Source of the DNA: Candidatus Aminicenantota bacterium
GTDB taxonomy: Bacteria > Acidobacteriota > Aminicenantia > Aminicenantales > Aminicenantaceae
Direction: 5' to 3'
Assembly: GCA_016927475.1 (NCBI GenBank)
Contig: JAFGMO010000086.1
Coordinates: forward strand, 1 to 64,000
Length of the DNA stretch: 64,000 nt
Part shown: one piece after another, positions 1-9,546 of the stretch
How positions within the stretch are numbered: the first letter of the stretch is position 1
Layout: each line of letters opens with the position of its first letter
The notes under the pieces: generated by a model
Databases searched by the model: none
What the model saw: the letters and a program-made list of their open reading frames with translations, nothing else
Told to the model about the DNA's origin: nothing
Program-made: the position numbers and the translations under genes

Positions 1-95
1 CTGCTTTGTTGCAGCCTGTTCGCGGTGCCAAGCACAGCTTCACAGGCTGACGCCTCGCAGCTACGGCAAGCTTGGCTCGTGAATAAAGCAGGTAA
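1..95. repeat. Structured repeat element, copy A
   Basis: This non-coding segment shares blocks with 21709-21837: CTGCTTTGTTGC at the left, TCGCGGTG and AGCTTC inside a hairpin loop, GACGCCTC, CGGCAA, and CTTGGCTCGTGAATAA at the right. A 7-bp stem (AGCCTGT at 13-19, ACAGGCT at 42-48) encloses the conserved loop. The left CTGCTTT can pair with AAAGCAG near the right end, so the copy may be nearly complete, though the window cuts it. No protein is encoded. It could be a MITE-like element or a structured RNA; its function is unknown. Confidence 0.6.
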
Positions 96-110
96 TCATG
101 GTTAATTGTT

Positions 111-716
111 TTACAAAACATATATGGACTCATGAATACGTGAAGGTTTCCCCTCGCAAACTTCATTCACGGCTTGTATCACTCCGGGGGTTTCTTTTTT
201 ATAATCATGCCCGCTAATAACTTTTACCCCGACTTCTTTTGCCCATAATAGATCCCTCATGGTTTCTTCATAAGTGTGGTTTGCATCAAAAAAAACGAGG
301 GAGGGTGGGACGTCATTATAGGTCCTGTAAAATTCATTCTTGTCCATATTCAATAATTGAACGGAATGTTTTTCTGTGGCTTCTTCCAGCAATTTTTTTG
401 TTAGATCATAATGAAGGTTTTTAGAAAACCCGCATGGATTCCAACTGAAATCGTCTACGGATATCAATTTTCGCTGTGGGTCCTTAGAATGTATCATAAT
501 TGTTGTGGAGTATCCAAAAAGAGTACCGATCTCCACGATGGGCCCTGAAAACTTGTGACTTTCTTTAACAAGTTCCATCAAGAAAATACCTTCAGATAGA
601 GAAATGCGAGCTAAAAGAGCGAAAGGATAGAGAATTTCATTGATAAAGTTCTTATATAATTTATTCTTTAATCTGTTATATCCTAATTTTCTGATGATGA
701 ATTTTATCCATTCCAT
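111..716 (-). CDS. Class I SAM-dependent methyltransferase
   Basis: A 201-aa soluble protein with a Rossmann methyltransferase core. The SAM-binding motif I is VEIGTLFGYST at about residue 76, and an acidic stretch LVFFDANHTYEETMRDL near residue 140 resembles Methyltransf_24-type enzymes, where the second Asp and His help bind metal or substrate. SGHDY near residue 168 is a further conserved block of that group. The ATG has an AAAGGA ribosome site about 7 bases upstream. It is the last gene of the minus-strand glycosyltransferase run, so an O- or C-methylation of a glycan is likely. The substrate cannot be read from sequence. Confidence 0.85.
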   Translation of the reverse strand: MEWIKFIIRKLGYNRLKNKLYKNFINEILYPFALLARISLSEGIFLMELVKESHKFSGPIVEIGTLFGYSTTIMIHSKDPQRKLISVDDFSWNPCGFSKNLHYDLTKKLLEEATEKHSVQLLNMDKNEFYRTYNDVPPSLVFFDANHTYEETMRDLLWAKEVGVKVISGHDYKKETPGVIQAVNEVCEGKPSRIHESIYVL

Positions 717-753
717 TTAAACGTCCTTTAGTTTCTTAGATTGAATAACGGTA

Positions 754-1629
754 TCATGTTTCTTTTTTCATTGCCTGTTCATAGCGGTTTATTCGTTTTT
801 TCTGAAACACCAGGACAAGGTTTTTCATGAACAGATGCCCCCACTGGTTTTCCAGGAAAAACCATATCCGGTTGTAGCCGTTGAGGAGGAGTGTGAAAAA
901 TGAAGATTTATTCAAAGAAGGGAAAATTCTGAAAATTTTATTCCCCAGATCCCGAAGGACAAACATGGGTTCCCTGGGGTCTTTCCAGTATTCATCTCCA
1001 AAATGAGTGAATTCATACAGACCGATACGGGAACCCATTTTCTTAAGACGGGAATAGCTGTATTCCGTCTCCCAGCCCAGCGTCCATGATTCTTTTTTCA
1101 TTTGCCTGTGTTTATACAGGGTGTAGCCGGTGAATTTTTGGGGAACACTGACCACCACAAATCCTCCAGGCTTAATGGTTTCTGCCTGATTGAGAAGGAT
1201 TGATACGGGGTTTTTAAAATGCTCCAACAGCCCCTGACTGAAAATGAGATGAGCGGATTCAGGGAACAGCGGTAATTGTTTCACGTCACTGACGAATAAA
1301 TGGATATTCGCATTCACTTCGGAACCGATTTTCCGGGCCACAGTCATCGCATTTCTTGAAAGGTCACTGGCTAAGAACAGGTGAGCCGGTAAGCGGCGTG
1401 AAAGGATGGCCGTATCAATAGCCGTGCCGCTCCCCAATTCCAGTATAAAGGCCGGTGGCTGAAAACGGCCGATGAGACGCTGAAGAATAGAAAGAAAGCG
1501 TCTCCGATCCTTTTCATGAAGATTGACAACAGCCCCATGATCTTCTTTGAGAATCCAGTCTTTCCATATCTTTTCATAATCCTGGATAACTGTGCTGTTT
1601 TTACTCACCTTCCGCTCGCACTTTTTCAA
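754..1629 (-). CDS. Class I SAM-dependent methyltransferase (Methyltransf_11 type)
   Basis: A 291-aa protein with SAM motif I FILELGSGTAIDTA near residue 62, an acidic strand-2 end (LASDLS), motif LIFSQGLLEHF near 130 and IKPGGFVVVSVP near 150, all typical of methyltransferase family 11. The C-terminal third is extra, basic and aromatic. The start shown is TTG at 1629; a GTG at 1608 is an alternative. Either overlaps the 3' end of the upstream glycosyltransferase gene (ends 1601), which argues for translational coupling. Probable role: methylating a sugar or lipid-linked glycan intermediate; the acceptor is unknown. Confidence 0.85.
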   Translation of the reverse strand: MKKCERKVSKNSTVIQDYEKIWKDWILKEDHGAVVNLHEKDRRRFLSILQRLIGRFQPPAFILELGSGTAIDTAILSRRLPAHLFLASDLSRNAMTVARKIGSEVNANIHLFVSDVKQLPLFPESAHLIFSQGLLEHFKNPVSILLNQAETIKPGGFVVVSVPQKFTGYTLYKHRQMKKESWTLGWETEYSYSRLKKMGSRIGLYEFTHFGDEYWKDPREPMFVLRDLGNKIFRIFPSLNKSSFFTLLLNGYNRIWFFLENQWGHLFMKNLVLVFQKKRINRYEQAMKKET

Positions 1630-2797
1630 AAACCTTCATCAACTTTTTCATATGAATATCTTTTGTGAACCGGCGTTCCACAATTAATCGGCCCTTCTTC
1701 CCGAATTTATCAGCCGCCTTTCCATTATTGAGAAGAGTGTCAATCCGGCGGGCCATTTCCGCAACATCTTTTCTGGGAACCAGATATCCCGTAACCCCGT
1801 TCTCCAGCCACTCTGATATGCCTCCGACATCAAAGGCCACCACAGGTTTGCCGTAGGACATGGCTTCTATACCCACTATCCCAAAAGGCTCCGGCCATAT
1901 GGAGGGAACGGCCACCAGGCGTGCCTGCCGGTAATATTTATCCAGGCCGGTCCGGTCTCTCCAGCCGGGCAGGGAAATGCGGGAATCCAGGTTGAGTTGA
2001 CGGGCCATGTTCTGTATGTATTCTCTATCCGGCCCATCCCCGATGATGGAACACTGCCATGGGCAGTCCAGGGAAGCCAGTGCTTTCAGGAGAAAGGGAA
2101 CTCCTTTAGCTGGGACCAAGCGTCCGATAAAAAGAATATGGGGTACCGAGCTTTTTTTTTCAGTTTTCCGGTCCAGTACAGGAAGAGGGGTGAAGTAAGG
2201 GATTATTTCAATCATCTCCTGAGGAATGCCGCTTTTTACAAGCATTGTTTTCATGTAGCGGCTGGCAACGATAAATCTTTTCATGCCGAGGTGGGCTCTC
2301 ATATTATCCAAGCAGGCTTTGACGAGGTTGAAGGATTTTTTCGGATTCCGGGGCATACATCTTTCCGTATAGGCCCTGAGCATGCAGCGGAAGCCGGCGG
2401 TATCCGTACAGATCCGTCCGGATTTGAGAAGAGAACGATGCCCTGCGGGACAGGAAATTTTGTACCCGTGGACATATCGGATGCAGGGCTTCCATTTAGT
2501 CATGGTTTTCAGCACCGAAGGATTGTTTACCTGATGGATGTAAATAAGGTTGGGTTTTTCTTTTTCAATAATTGACTCCAGGATTTTTATTCCCTTGGGA
2601 TTATCGCCGGATTGTAGGTCAAAGGTGTGGGGAATAAGATAGGATTGTCCTTTTATCGAGGATTCCTCCCCGGTTTTACGGCCGTATATTACGGCTTCTT
2701 GATATCCCCTTCTCTCGAGTTCATGGCTTGTTGAAATCAGATACTGCTCCGTTCCACCGACCGGAGCAAAGTACTCATTTACAAGAAGTATTTTCAT
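1601..2797 (-). CDS. Glycosyltransferase family 4 (GT-B fold)
   Basis: A 398-aa protein with the two-Rossmann GT-B layout. The N-terminal acceptor domain begins MKILLVNEYFAPVGGTEQ, with the glycine-rich GGTE loop. The C-terminal donor domain (Glycos_transf_1) begins near residue 220 (HILFIGRLVPAKGV) and carries the EX7E signature in PEPFGIVGIEAMSYGKPVV. These enzymes are retaining transferases using nucleotide sugars at the inner membrane face. ATG overlaps the previous stop by 4 bases (ATGA), so it is coupled to the 2794-4002 gene. Donor and acceptor are unknown. Confidence 0.9.
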   Translation of the reverse strand: MKILLVNEYFAPVGGTEQYLISTSHELERRGYQEAVIYGRKTGEESSIKGQSYLIPHTFDLQSGDNPKGIKILESIIEKEKPNLIYIHQVNNPSVLKTMTKWKPCIRYVHGYKISCPAGHRSLLKSGRICTDTAGFRCMLRAYTERCMPRNPKKSFNLVKACLDNMRAHLGMKRFIVASRYMKTMLVKSGIPQEMIEIIPYFTPLPVLDRKTEKKSSVPHILFIGRLVPAKGVPFLLKALASLDCPWQCSIIGDGPDREYIQNMARQLNLDSRISLPGWRDRTGLDKYYRQARLVAVPSIWPEPFGIVGIEAMSYGKPVVAFDVGGISEWLENGVTGYLVPRKDVAEMARRIDTLLNNGKAADKFGKKGRLIVERRFTKDIHMKKLMKVFEKVRAEGE

Positions 2798-4002
2798 GGG
2801 TCTGTTGCTTTAACTTTTTTCATGATGGAAAGGAGATGACTTATGTGGCGGTCCCAAGAATAGTTTTTTTCGACAAATGTGCGGCATTGATCCCTGAGAC
2901 GGCCGTATTCTGAGGAATAGGGGGGATAGCGGTTTATGGTGGTAAAAATTCCTTCGGCTATTGATGGGGGGAAGGGATTTTTAAACAAAAAACCAGGAAT
3001 AAAATTCCCCAGGATCTCCACAGTCGCTCCCACGGGAGTTCCCAGTACGGGTGTGCCGCAGGCCATGGATTCCACAGTCACCAAACCGAATCCTTCAAGC
3101 TGTAGAGTAGGGAGAATGAAAAAATCGGAGGCGCTGTAATATTGGGAGAGAAGCTCCGACGGGATGTATCCTGTTAGACGAACAACATCACTTAGATTCC
3201 ATTTCCTGATGAGATTTATGAGATGAGTTTTTTCCGGTCCCTCACCTCCAATGGTGAGGTGGATGGGGATTCCTTTTTCTTGGAGAATACGAACACTCCG
3301 GACGAGATTTTCTAAACCCATTCTTGGATCCAGGTTGCGGACAGTCAATAGATGGATTTTCCCTTCAGAAAATCCCAACTTTTTCTTTAGGGAATTCCGG
3401 TCTGGAAAGGGTTTGAATCTATTAAGATCTACACCGCACGGATTTATATTTATGAGGGAGGATGAGATGCCGTGGATACTCCGGATTTTATTTTTCATGA
3501 ACCGGCTGATGGTCATGATTTGAAGGGCTTTTTTCAAGCAGATATGTTCGGCTGTCCGGCGTATAAATGTATGGAATGCCTTCCCAATCGGATTAAAACT
3601 TCTTCTTGAAAGGACATATTCTTCATGGCTTGGGGAAAGATAGACATAAAGAACGGGAGTGCGGACCAGCATTCCCTTAACAAGGAGAAAGAAGCAAGTG
3701 AATGGTTGTTGACAGATCATTAAATCAAAAGGACCATGTTTTCGGAGTCGGCGGAAGATGGATGAAGGTTCTTTCAGTGAAGATGCTGTAAAGCGGTATA
3801 AGCTGCGGGATGGAGCCTTATAGCAGGCTTCATGAACCCCCATGACATTTTTATATACGGTTGGACCCGACCCGCCTTCACGGGTTATGGCATAGACATC
3901 GTATCCCTTTTTAGCGAGATGAACAGATTCCTGGTGCAATACCTGTTCCGCTCCGCTGGACGGAGATTCCATAGGGACATCACTGATAAAAAGTATCCTC
4001 AT
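2794..4002 (-). CDS. Glycosyltransferase family 4 (GT-B fold)
   Basis: A 402-aa GT4-type enzyme. The N-terminus MRILFISDVPMESPSSGAEQ has the small-residue acceptor loop. The donor domain starts near residue 212 (IHLLTVRNLDPRMGLENL) and has the EX7E region EGFGLVTVESMACGTPVL followed by GATVEIL. It overlaps both neighbours by 4 bases (ATGA junctions), so the glycosyltransferase genes and the methyltransferase at 754 form one translationally coupled operon. Probably adds one sugar of a repeating unit; specificity is unknown. Confidence 0.9.
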   Translation of the reverse strand: MRILFISDVPMESPSSGAEQVLHQESVHLAKKGYDVYAITREGGSGPTVYKNVMGVHEACYKAPSRSLYRFTASSLKEPSSIFRRLRKHGPFDLMICQQPFTCFFLLVKGMLVRTPVLYVYLSPSHEEYVLSRRSFNPIGKAFHTFIRRTAEHICLKKALQIMTISRFMKNKIRSIHGISSSLININPCGVDLNRFKPFPDRNSLKKKLGFSEGKIHLLTVRNLDPRMGLENLVRSVRILQEKGIPIHLTIGGEGPEKTHLINLIRKWNLSDVVRLTGYIPSELLSQYYSASDFFILPTLQLEGFGLVTVESMACGTPVLGTPVGATVEILGNFIPGFLFKNPFPPSIAEGIFTTINRYPPYSSEYGRLRDQCRTFVEKNYSWDRHISHLLSIMKKVKATDP

Positions 4003-5117
4003 AGGGTATCCCTTGCCTTGAATTTCTCTTTAATCAATTCTTCAAGGTCTTGAATGTGTTTTTTCCAGGCTTTTTTCCCCTTAAGCGGTTCTGCCCAGCG
4101 AAGTCCTTTTGTGGCAAGATTGTCGTAGATATGTTCTTCTTCCAGTTTATTAAAGGCGTCCCTCCATTTGTTTGGATCTTGAGGAGGGACAAATAGGGCA
4201 TTCCCTCCCGTCGTTTCTTTCAGTATGGGGATTTGGCTGACAATTGCGGGAATCCCACAGGCCATAGCTTCAAGAGGGGGATACCCGTATCCTTCAGCCG
4301 TCGAGGGTTGGGCCAGGCAGAAAGCCCCCCTTATGATAGAAGGAAAATCGGCATCCGGAATGTTTTCGATCCAGGTTGCCCGCGATTGTGGAAATAATGA
4401 AATCCAAGCCCTTTTTTTTTCTCCGGAAGCTCCCACGAAAACCATTTTCCTTGGAATCCGGGATTCTATCTTCAATAAAACTCCCCAATTTTTATGTGGG
4501 AGTCCGTTGCCTATGACAAGAATATAACCTGGTTTCAGGTTGAATTTATTTAGGATTTCACCGTCGGTTTTTGTTCTGCGGGAAGAAAATTTCATGTCCA
4601 GTCCCGGGTATCTGACTCTGGGATTGGCCCCTGAATAACCCGCATATTTTTGTGTTTCTTTCAAACTGTACCGGGAATCAAACCAGGTAAGGGATGCTTT
4701 TTTAAGCGCTTTCTTTAACCTGCGGGTATCGATAAAAGTTTTGAGCCGTTTCCTGTAGGCTGGATGAGTAAGATCAAGGACATCATGAACTGTGTGGACA
4801 GCCGGGCAGTGAATTCCGAATAGGGAGAGTTTTGGATAAGGGCTTATATAGACCTGGAATTCCTGTTTGGAAAGGTGGGAGAGGATTTTTTCAGAATGAA
4901 GGAAAGACCGGGGAAGGATTTTGGTAATGATTTTATGGTTGTTTTTCACTCCGGAAGGTAAATAGGAACAAGAATTGACAGCCAGGACAATTTGTTGGAT
5001 GAAGGAGGAATCGGTTGCAGCCGTTATCAAACCTTCCAGAAAATGGCTTATTCCTGTAACGCGGCTGGCTGTGAATTCCCGGGCGTCAATGAGTATCCGC
5101 ACACTTCTGTAGGTCAT
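3999..5117 (-). CDS. Glycosyltransferase family 4 (GT-B fold)
   Basis: A 372-aa GT4-type protein; it opens with VRILIDAREFTASRVTGISH, which resembles mannosyl- and rhamnosyltransferases of the WbdA/MtfB type. The donor domain begins near residue 200 (PGYILVIGNGLPHKNWGVLL) and the nucleotide-sugar motif is AEGYGYPPLEAMACGIPAIV. I chose ATG at 5117 over the adjacent TTG at 5120. First gene of a four-gene overlapping operon; the 220 bases upstream separate it from a divergent glycosyltransferase and should hold the promoters for both. Confidence 0.88.
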   Translation of the reverse strand: MTYRSVRILIDAREFTASRVTGISHFLEGLITAATDSSFIQQIVLAVNSCSYLPSGVKNNHKIITKILPRSFLHSEKILSHLSKQEFQVYISPYPKLSLFGIHCPAVHTVHDVLDLTHPAYRKRLKTFIDTRRLKKALKKASLTWFDSRYSLKETQKYAGYSGANPRVRYPGLDMKFSSRRTKTDGEILNKFNLKPGYILVIGNGLPHKNWGVLLKIESRIPRKMVFVGASGEKKRAWISLFPQSRATWIENIPDADFPSIIRGAFCLAQPSTAEGYGYPPLEAMACGIPAIVSQIPILKETTGGNALFVPPQDPNKWRDAFNKLEEEHIYDNLATKGLRWAEPLKGKKAWKKHIQDLEELIKEKFKARDTL

Positions 5118-5338
5118 CAAGTTCAGCTAAAAAATTTCCCTCGAAAAATCTTTCAAATTTTATGCAAATAATACCAAAAATAAAGAAAAAAAACCATTTA
5201 TGAAATCCTCCCGGATTCTTCTTCGTTGTCGTCAGTTTGTTCTTGTGGTAAGAAATTTTTTGAAGGATAATGTATAATAAAAAATCTTCGGATTCAATGG
5301 AATATAAATAAGAAAAGGGAATAGCCTCAAGAATTTAA

Positions 5339-6577
5339 ATGAAGAAGAAAAAAAAGGTTCTTCATATCATTACCCGGTTGGACCAGGGAGGATCCGCTAA
5401 GAATACTTTGTTGACGGTTTTAGGAATGGACAAAGCGATCTATGATGTGGTTTTGATAAAGGGTTCCTCTCATGAATCAAAGATGTCCTGGGAAGAACAG
5501 AAGACGGTGGATTCCGGCCTCCATCAAGCTGCACTGAATGGAGTGAGAGTGGTTGATCTTCCTGTTCTCATCCGGCGGATAAATCCTCTTTTTGATATTG
5601 CGGCTTTGGTTTTCTTGTATATCCTTATGCTGAAAGAAAGGCCACGGATTGTTCATACCCATTCATCGAAGGCCGGTCTATTGGGACGGTTTGCTGCAGC
5701 TCTTGCCGGGATCCCGATAATCATACATACGCCTCACGGGCATATTTTTTGGGGATATTTTGGCCCTCTGACAACACATCTTTTTATCCTGCTGGAGAGG
5801 CTGGCGGCACTATGGACGGATAGGTTTGTGGCCCTGACAAACAAGGAAAAAGAAGATTATGTAAAGCTGGGGATAGCTGGTGAAGAAAAGATATCAGTAA
5901 TCCACAGCGGGGTGGAAATTGATCAAATACGAAGATGCCGGTCTGATGATATACAAGCGGTCAGGGGAGAATTGGGAATTCCTAGGGATTTTGTGGTGGT
6001 GGGAACAGTGGGGCGGATTGTCCCGGTCAAAGGGCCGGAATATTTTTTAAAAGCGGCAAGAGAACTGGCTTCTCTCTCTACGGATGTTTTATTTGTTTTT
6101 GTGGGCGACGGGGAACTGCGGGGAGAGTTGGAAAAAAAGGCTCTAGATTGGGGCATAGCCGAGAGAGTTTTTTTTCTGGGATGGAGGGAGGATGTTTTCA
6201 CGGTGATGTCTGTTTTTGACATCTTTGTCCTTCCCTCTTTGAACGAAGGAATGGGGAGGGTATTGGTAGAAGCAATGGCTCTAGGTAAGCCAATTGTTGC
6301 CAGTGATGTGGGAGGCATTCCGGATCTGGTGGTTCATGGGGAAAATGGATTTTTGGTGCCTCCAAAAGATTCTAAACAATTAGCCTCGTGCATCCGGAGA
6401 CTCATCGAAGATAAAAAATGCAGGGAAGAAATGGGACAGAAAGGGAAAAAAAATGCTCAGGATTTCACAATAGGCAAAATGGTCGCCGGAATTGAAGATA
6501 TGTACACGGAATTTTATGCCATAAAAAATAGACAAACTTTCATTAAGTCTGCTCAAGGCTTTAAATTCCGGAAATAG
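5339..6577 (+). CDS. Glycosyltransferase family 4, EPS-type
   Basis: A 412-aa GT4-type transferase. The N-terminal domain begins KVLHIITRLDQGGSAKNTLL and contains THSSKAGLLGR and HTPHGH, both usual in exopolysaccharide and lipopolysaccharide transferases of this subgroup. The donor domain (near 218, VVVGTVGRIVPVKGPEY) has the EX7E motif in NEGMGRVLVEAMALGKPIVA. The ribosome site is weak. A perfect -10 hexamer TATAAT lies at 5273-5278, without a convincing -35. It is transcribed away from the minus-strand operon and is followed by a small membrane-protein gene. Confidence 0.9.
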   Translation: MKKKKKVLHIITRLDQGGSAKNTLLTVLGMDKAIYDVVLIKGSSHESKMSWEEQKTVDSGLHQAALNGVRVVDLPVLIRRINPLFDIAALVFLYILMLKERPRIVHTHSSKAGLLGRFAAALAGIPIIIHTPHGHIFWGYFGPLTTHLFILLERLAALWTDRFVALTNKEKEDYVKLGIAGEEKISVIHSGVEIDQIRRCRSDDIQAVRGELGIPRDFVVVGTVGRIVPVKGPEYFLKAARELASLSTDVLFVFVGDGELRGELEKKALDWGIAERVFFLGWREDVFTVMSVFDIFVLPSLNEGMGRVLVEAMALGKPIVASDVGGIPDLVVHGENGFLVPPKDSKQLASCIRRLIEDKKCREEMGQKGKKNAQDFTIGKMVAGIEDMYTEFYAIKNRQTFIKSAQGFKFRK

Positions 6578-6587
6578 AGTAATGTGA

Positions 6588-6758
6588 ATGATTGAGAAGA
6601 TTCTTATTATCATCCTGGTTATTTTTCCGATCTCCATACTTATGGTCCATTTCTTTATGAGGGTGTTTAAAGGTGAGAAGACCTTGACCCATTACCTGAT
6701 CCTTTTTTGTATTTTATTTGGGATGCTGGTTTTTTTCTTTCTTGTAATGACATACTGA
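6588..6758 (+). CDS. Small two-helix membrane protein (56 aa)
   Basis: A short reading frame starting 10 bases after the glycosyltransferase stop. It encodes two hydrophobic helices (about residues 4-22 and 37-54) joined by a basic loop (RVFKGEKTLTH) and ends VMTY. Composition and position in a possible operon argue it is real, but it has no recognisable family and a poor ribosome site, so it probably relies on coupling to the upstream gene. It might stabilise or anchor a glycosyltransferase; that is inference only. Confidence 0.5.
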   Translation: MIEKILIIILVIFPISILMVHFFMRVFKGEKTLTHYLILFCILFGMLVFFFLVMTY

Positions 6759-6790
6759 AAAAATGGAAGGGGGGCGGGGAAAGGGAACGA

Positions 6791-7873
6791 CTATTTTTTG
6801 GGCTTCTTGCCTTCGACCATAAGGATCACAATGACCACAAAAATGAAAAACCCCTGCGCCAGTTCAAGATAAATCCTTAAGTCGGATCCGGCCTTAAGGT
6901 TTACTCCGCTCAGTCCCAGTCCTATTGCAATCAGGTAGATAAAGAGCACTGCCTGAATTTCGCTGAAGCCTAAACTAACAAGTCGATGATGCAGATGATC
7001 CTTTCCCGTGTATTCGATCCATTCTTTGAAGCTTCTGACCCTGCCATCCCATACCCGTGCAACAGTGATGTAAATCATGTCAAAAATAAACACACTGAGT
7101 AACAAGATAGGCAAACTGAGTGCCACTTTGGGATTATTTTCAGCCCATCCGCCCATTACGGCAATCCCAGCCAAGGTAAAACCAAGGAAAGTGCTCCCCG
7201 CATCCCCAAGGAATATAGTTGCTGGTTTAAAATTAAATTCCAGAAATCCCAGGCAGCTGCCCGCCAGAGCAATGGTCAGGTATCCCAGATAAGTCTGTCC
7301 GGTGATAAATGCCACCAAAAAAAAGGAGAGCGAACCAATGGCAGCCAATCCAGTAGCCAAACCGTCCATGCCGTCAAAAAAATTAACAGCATTGGTGATG
7401 CCCACCACCCAGATGAAAGTGAGGATGATTTCACCTGCATTTCCCCACCATGTATTGGGAAGGAAACTGAGTTTCACTCCACAGAGAACCAGAGTTAAAA
7501 AAGCCCCGGTCTGAGCAAGGAGCTTCCAACTTGCTGGAATTCCTCCTTTAATGTCATCTATCAGCCCGGTAAGAAAGACGATGGTCCCTCCAATGACGAT
7601 CCCTTTTAATTCGATGGAGAAGCTAAAGTTAAGGAAGATGACGGATATATAAGAAAGATATATGGCTGATCCCCCCAGGAGAGGAATAGGATTCTTATGA
7701 ATTTTCCGTTTTTCCGGAATATCCAGCACCTTTAACCGGGTAGCAATATACCTCATGAGAGGAGTGAGGAGAAAAGTGATTAAAAAAGCAAACAGAAAAA
7801 GATAAAGCCATCTCAGTTTTTCTCCTGAGAGGAAAAAATAAATGTTTTCCAGGATGAATGTGATGGTTTTCAT
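6791..7873 (-). CDS. WecA/MraY-family phospho-sugar transferase
   Basis: A 360-aa polytopic membrane protein (about 10-11 helices) of glycosyltransferase family 4 (PF00953), the polyprenyl-phosphate N-acetylhexosamine-1-phosphate transferases. Diagnostic motifs: GLIDDIKG (Mg-binding Asp pair, near 103), NFFDGMDGLATG (near 163), FLGDAGSTFLGF (near 220) and the cytoplasmic HLHHRL (near 294), which is the WecA-type His motif. It would start lipid-linked repeat-unit synthesis on undecaprenyl phosphate. ATG overlaps the aminotransferase stop (ATGA). WecA-like is more likely than MraY because of the glycan context. Confidence 0.92.
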   Translation of the reverse strand: MKTITFILENIYFFLSGEKLRWLYLFLFAFLITFLLTPLMRYIATRLKVLDIPEKRKIHKNPIPLLGGSAIYLSYISVIFLNFSFSIELKGIVIGGTIVFLTGLIDDIKGGIPASWKLLAQTGAFLTLVLCGVKLSFLPNTWWGNAGEIILTFIWVVGITNAVNFFDGMDGLATGLAAIGSLSFFLVAFITGQTYLGYLTIALAGSCLGFLEFNFKPATIFLGDAGSTFLGFTLAGIAVMGGWAENNPKVALSLPILLLSVFIFDMIYITVARVWDGRVRSFKEWIEYTGKDHLHHRLVSLGFSEIQAVLFIYLIAIGLGLSGVNLKAGSDLRIYLELAQGFFIFVVIVILMVEGKKPKK

Positions 7874-8931
7874 TGCTTGTCGGAAAAGATTTCTTTCACT
7901 GCGGCGATTATTCGCATAATTTCATTCGGATCTAAAGAAGGATAAAGGGGAATGGAGATGCATCTGTGCCAGGCCTCTTCGGTATGGGGAAATCCGGAAA
8001 GATGGAGATAATGATGGAGTGGACGGAAGACGGGACGACGGCACATAATATTCATTTTCTGCAGTTTCTTTAAGTAAGGAGACGCTTCACCGGGAGCCAA
8101 GGTGACGAAGCGGTAATAGATATGAATTTTTTCCTCACTCTGGACAGGAAGAATGAGGCTGCAGTCTTTGAATTCACGAAGGAAGCGGCGGGCAATTTTT
8201 CTGCGCCGGTGTATGAAATTATCAAGATGTGAAAGCTGGTTCATGCCCAGGGCTGCCTGAATATCCGTCATTTTATAGTTGTATCTGAGGATATATTTAT
8301 CCTTCTGGTCATAATCTTTCCTATCTTTTATCTTGGATATCAGTTCTCCGGAATCTCCCAAAACCATGCCGCCTTCTCCGCATGTTATTACCTTGGTGGC
8401 ATAAAAGGAAAAGACGGAAAGAATGCCCAAACTTCCCGTTTTATGTTCCCTGTAGCGGCTCCCAACCGCTTGGGCGCAATCCTCGATAACAGGAATCCCG
8501 GTATCCAGAAGCTCATTCATGTCTGCCGGGCATCCGAACATATGGGGGACAATGACAGCTTTGGTCCTGGAAGATAAGGCTCTTTTTACGGCTGGAGCCG
8601 ATATGTTATAAGTCGGGAGATCAATATCTACAACGAGAGGTTGGGCTCCTACAGCGTTTACCGCATTGAGCACGGCTGTACACACAAAAGAAGGAATGAT
8701 GACCTCATCTCCGGCTTTAATATTCAGTGCCAAAAGGGACAAATGCAGGGCGGATGTGCCGGAGCTGACTGCCGCTCCGTATTTTCTACCGAAAGTGCGG
8801 GCAAACTTTTTTTCGAATGCAGAGACTAGAGACCCCTGGGAAATCTGGCCGGACCGGAGTACCTGGGAAACGGACCGGATATCTGAGCTGCTGAGCGACG
8901 GACGCGAATGGGGAATGGTCTGATAATCCAT
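7870..8931 (-). CDS. DegT/DnrJ/EryC1/StrS sugar aminotransferase
   Basis: A 353-aa PLP-dependent aminotransferase. The Schiff-base Lys is in SFYATKVITCGEGG (about residue 181). Other family signatures are SSGTSALHLSLLALNIKAGD, GDEVIIPSFVCTA, VIEDCAQAVGSRY and the C-terminal CISIPLYPSL. Members convert nucleotide-linked keto-sugars to amino-sugars. Its ATG shares one base with the stop of the PIG-L gene (TAATG). It probably makes an amino sugar that the neighbouring transferases use. Confidence 0.93.
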   Translation of the reverse strand: MDYQTIPHSRPSLSSSDIRSVSQVLRSGQISQGSLVSAFEKKFARTFGRKYGAAVSSGTSALHLSLLALNIKAGDEVIIPSFVCTAVLNAVNAVGAQPLVVDIDLPTYNISAPAVKRALSSRTKAVIVPHMFGCPADMNELLDTGIPVIEDCAQAVGSRYREHKTGSLGILSVFSFYATKVITCGEGGMVLGDSGELISKIKDRKDYDQKDKYILRYNYKMTDIQAALGMNQLSHLDNFIHRRRKIARRFLREFKDCSLILPVQSEEKIHIYYRFVTLAPGEASPYLKKLQKMNIMCRRPVFRPLHHYLHLSGFPHTEEAWHRCISIPLYPSLDPNEIMRIIAAVKEIFSDKQ

Positions 8932-9545
8932 TATAGTGTCCGAAGATACCGAAATGCTTTAAAACCTTCTGCATATTTGACTTTTCCCTGAAATCCCCTG
9001 TAATTGGCGATGGCTTTAACACTCTCAACCATATCCAGTTTGGTGGGATAAGTTTTTTTTACCTGAGATGAAAATGCCCGGATCAAGTTTTGTTTTTCTT
9101 CAAGAACGTCCTCGATATCCACAAAAATGTCGGGTTCAAAATGGACGGATGTGTAGTCTTCATAAAAAAATACTTTTTTTATGTAGCGTGTGGCCGCTAA
9201 AGCACAGGAAGCCAGGGTCCGGTGGTCTTGATGGATATCTTCGAAATAATTGACATAGACTTCATCGGGATGGATTTCATCAATAACCTTATCTATGCTA
9301 ATAATGATTTCTCTATCTCTAGGAAGTTCAGTATCCACAAAACCGCCCCAGAATATCCGTTTTACTCCCAATGTCTTCAGCACTTTTTTTTGTTCTTTGA
9401 GTCTGACAGCCGGGTCTCCTCCGTACTCTCCCTTTGTAAGTACCATATAGTAAAGGTTGGCCTGTTTTTTTGAAAGCTTGAGAAAGGTACCGCCGCACCC
9501 GTATTCGATATCGTCAGGGTGGGCTCCCAGAGCCAGTACATTCAT
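8931..9545 (-). CDS. PIG-L family deacetylase (LmbE-like)
   Basis: A 204-aa zinc-dependent N-acetyl-sugar deacetylase. The zinc and catalytic motif is GAHPDDIEYGCGGT at residues 7-20 (His and Asp ligands, catalytic Asp), and the third ligand is in YFEDIHQDHRTL near residue 105. TKGEYGGDPAVRLKEQ is the usual second block. It is coupled to WbqC upstream (1-base spacing) and to the aminotransferase downstream. It probably deacetylates a sugar or glycolipid before further modification. Confidence 0.92.
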   Translation of the reverse strand: MNVLALGAHPDDIEYGCGGTFLKLSKKQANLYYMVLTKGEYGGDPAVRLKEQKKVLKTLGVKRIFWGGFVDTELPRDREIIISIDKVIDEIHPDEVYVNYFEDIHQDHRTLASCALAATRYIKKVFFYEDYTSVHFEPDIFVDIEDVLEEKQNLIRAFSSQVKKTYPTKLDMVESVKAIANYRGFQGKVKYAEGFKAFRYLRTL

Positions 9546-9546
9546 T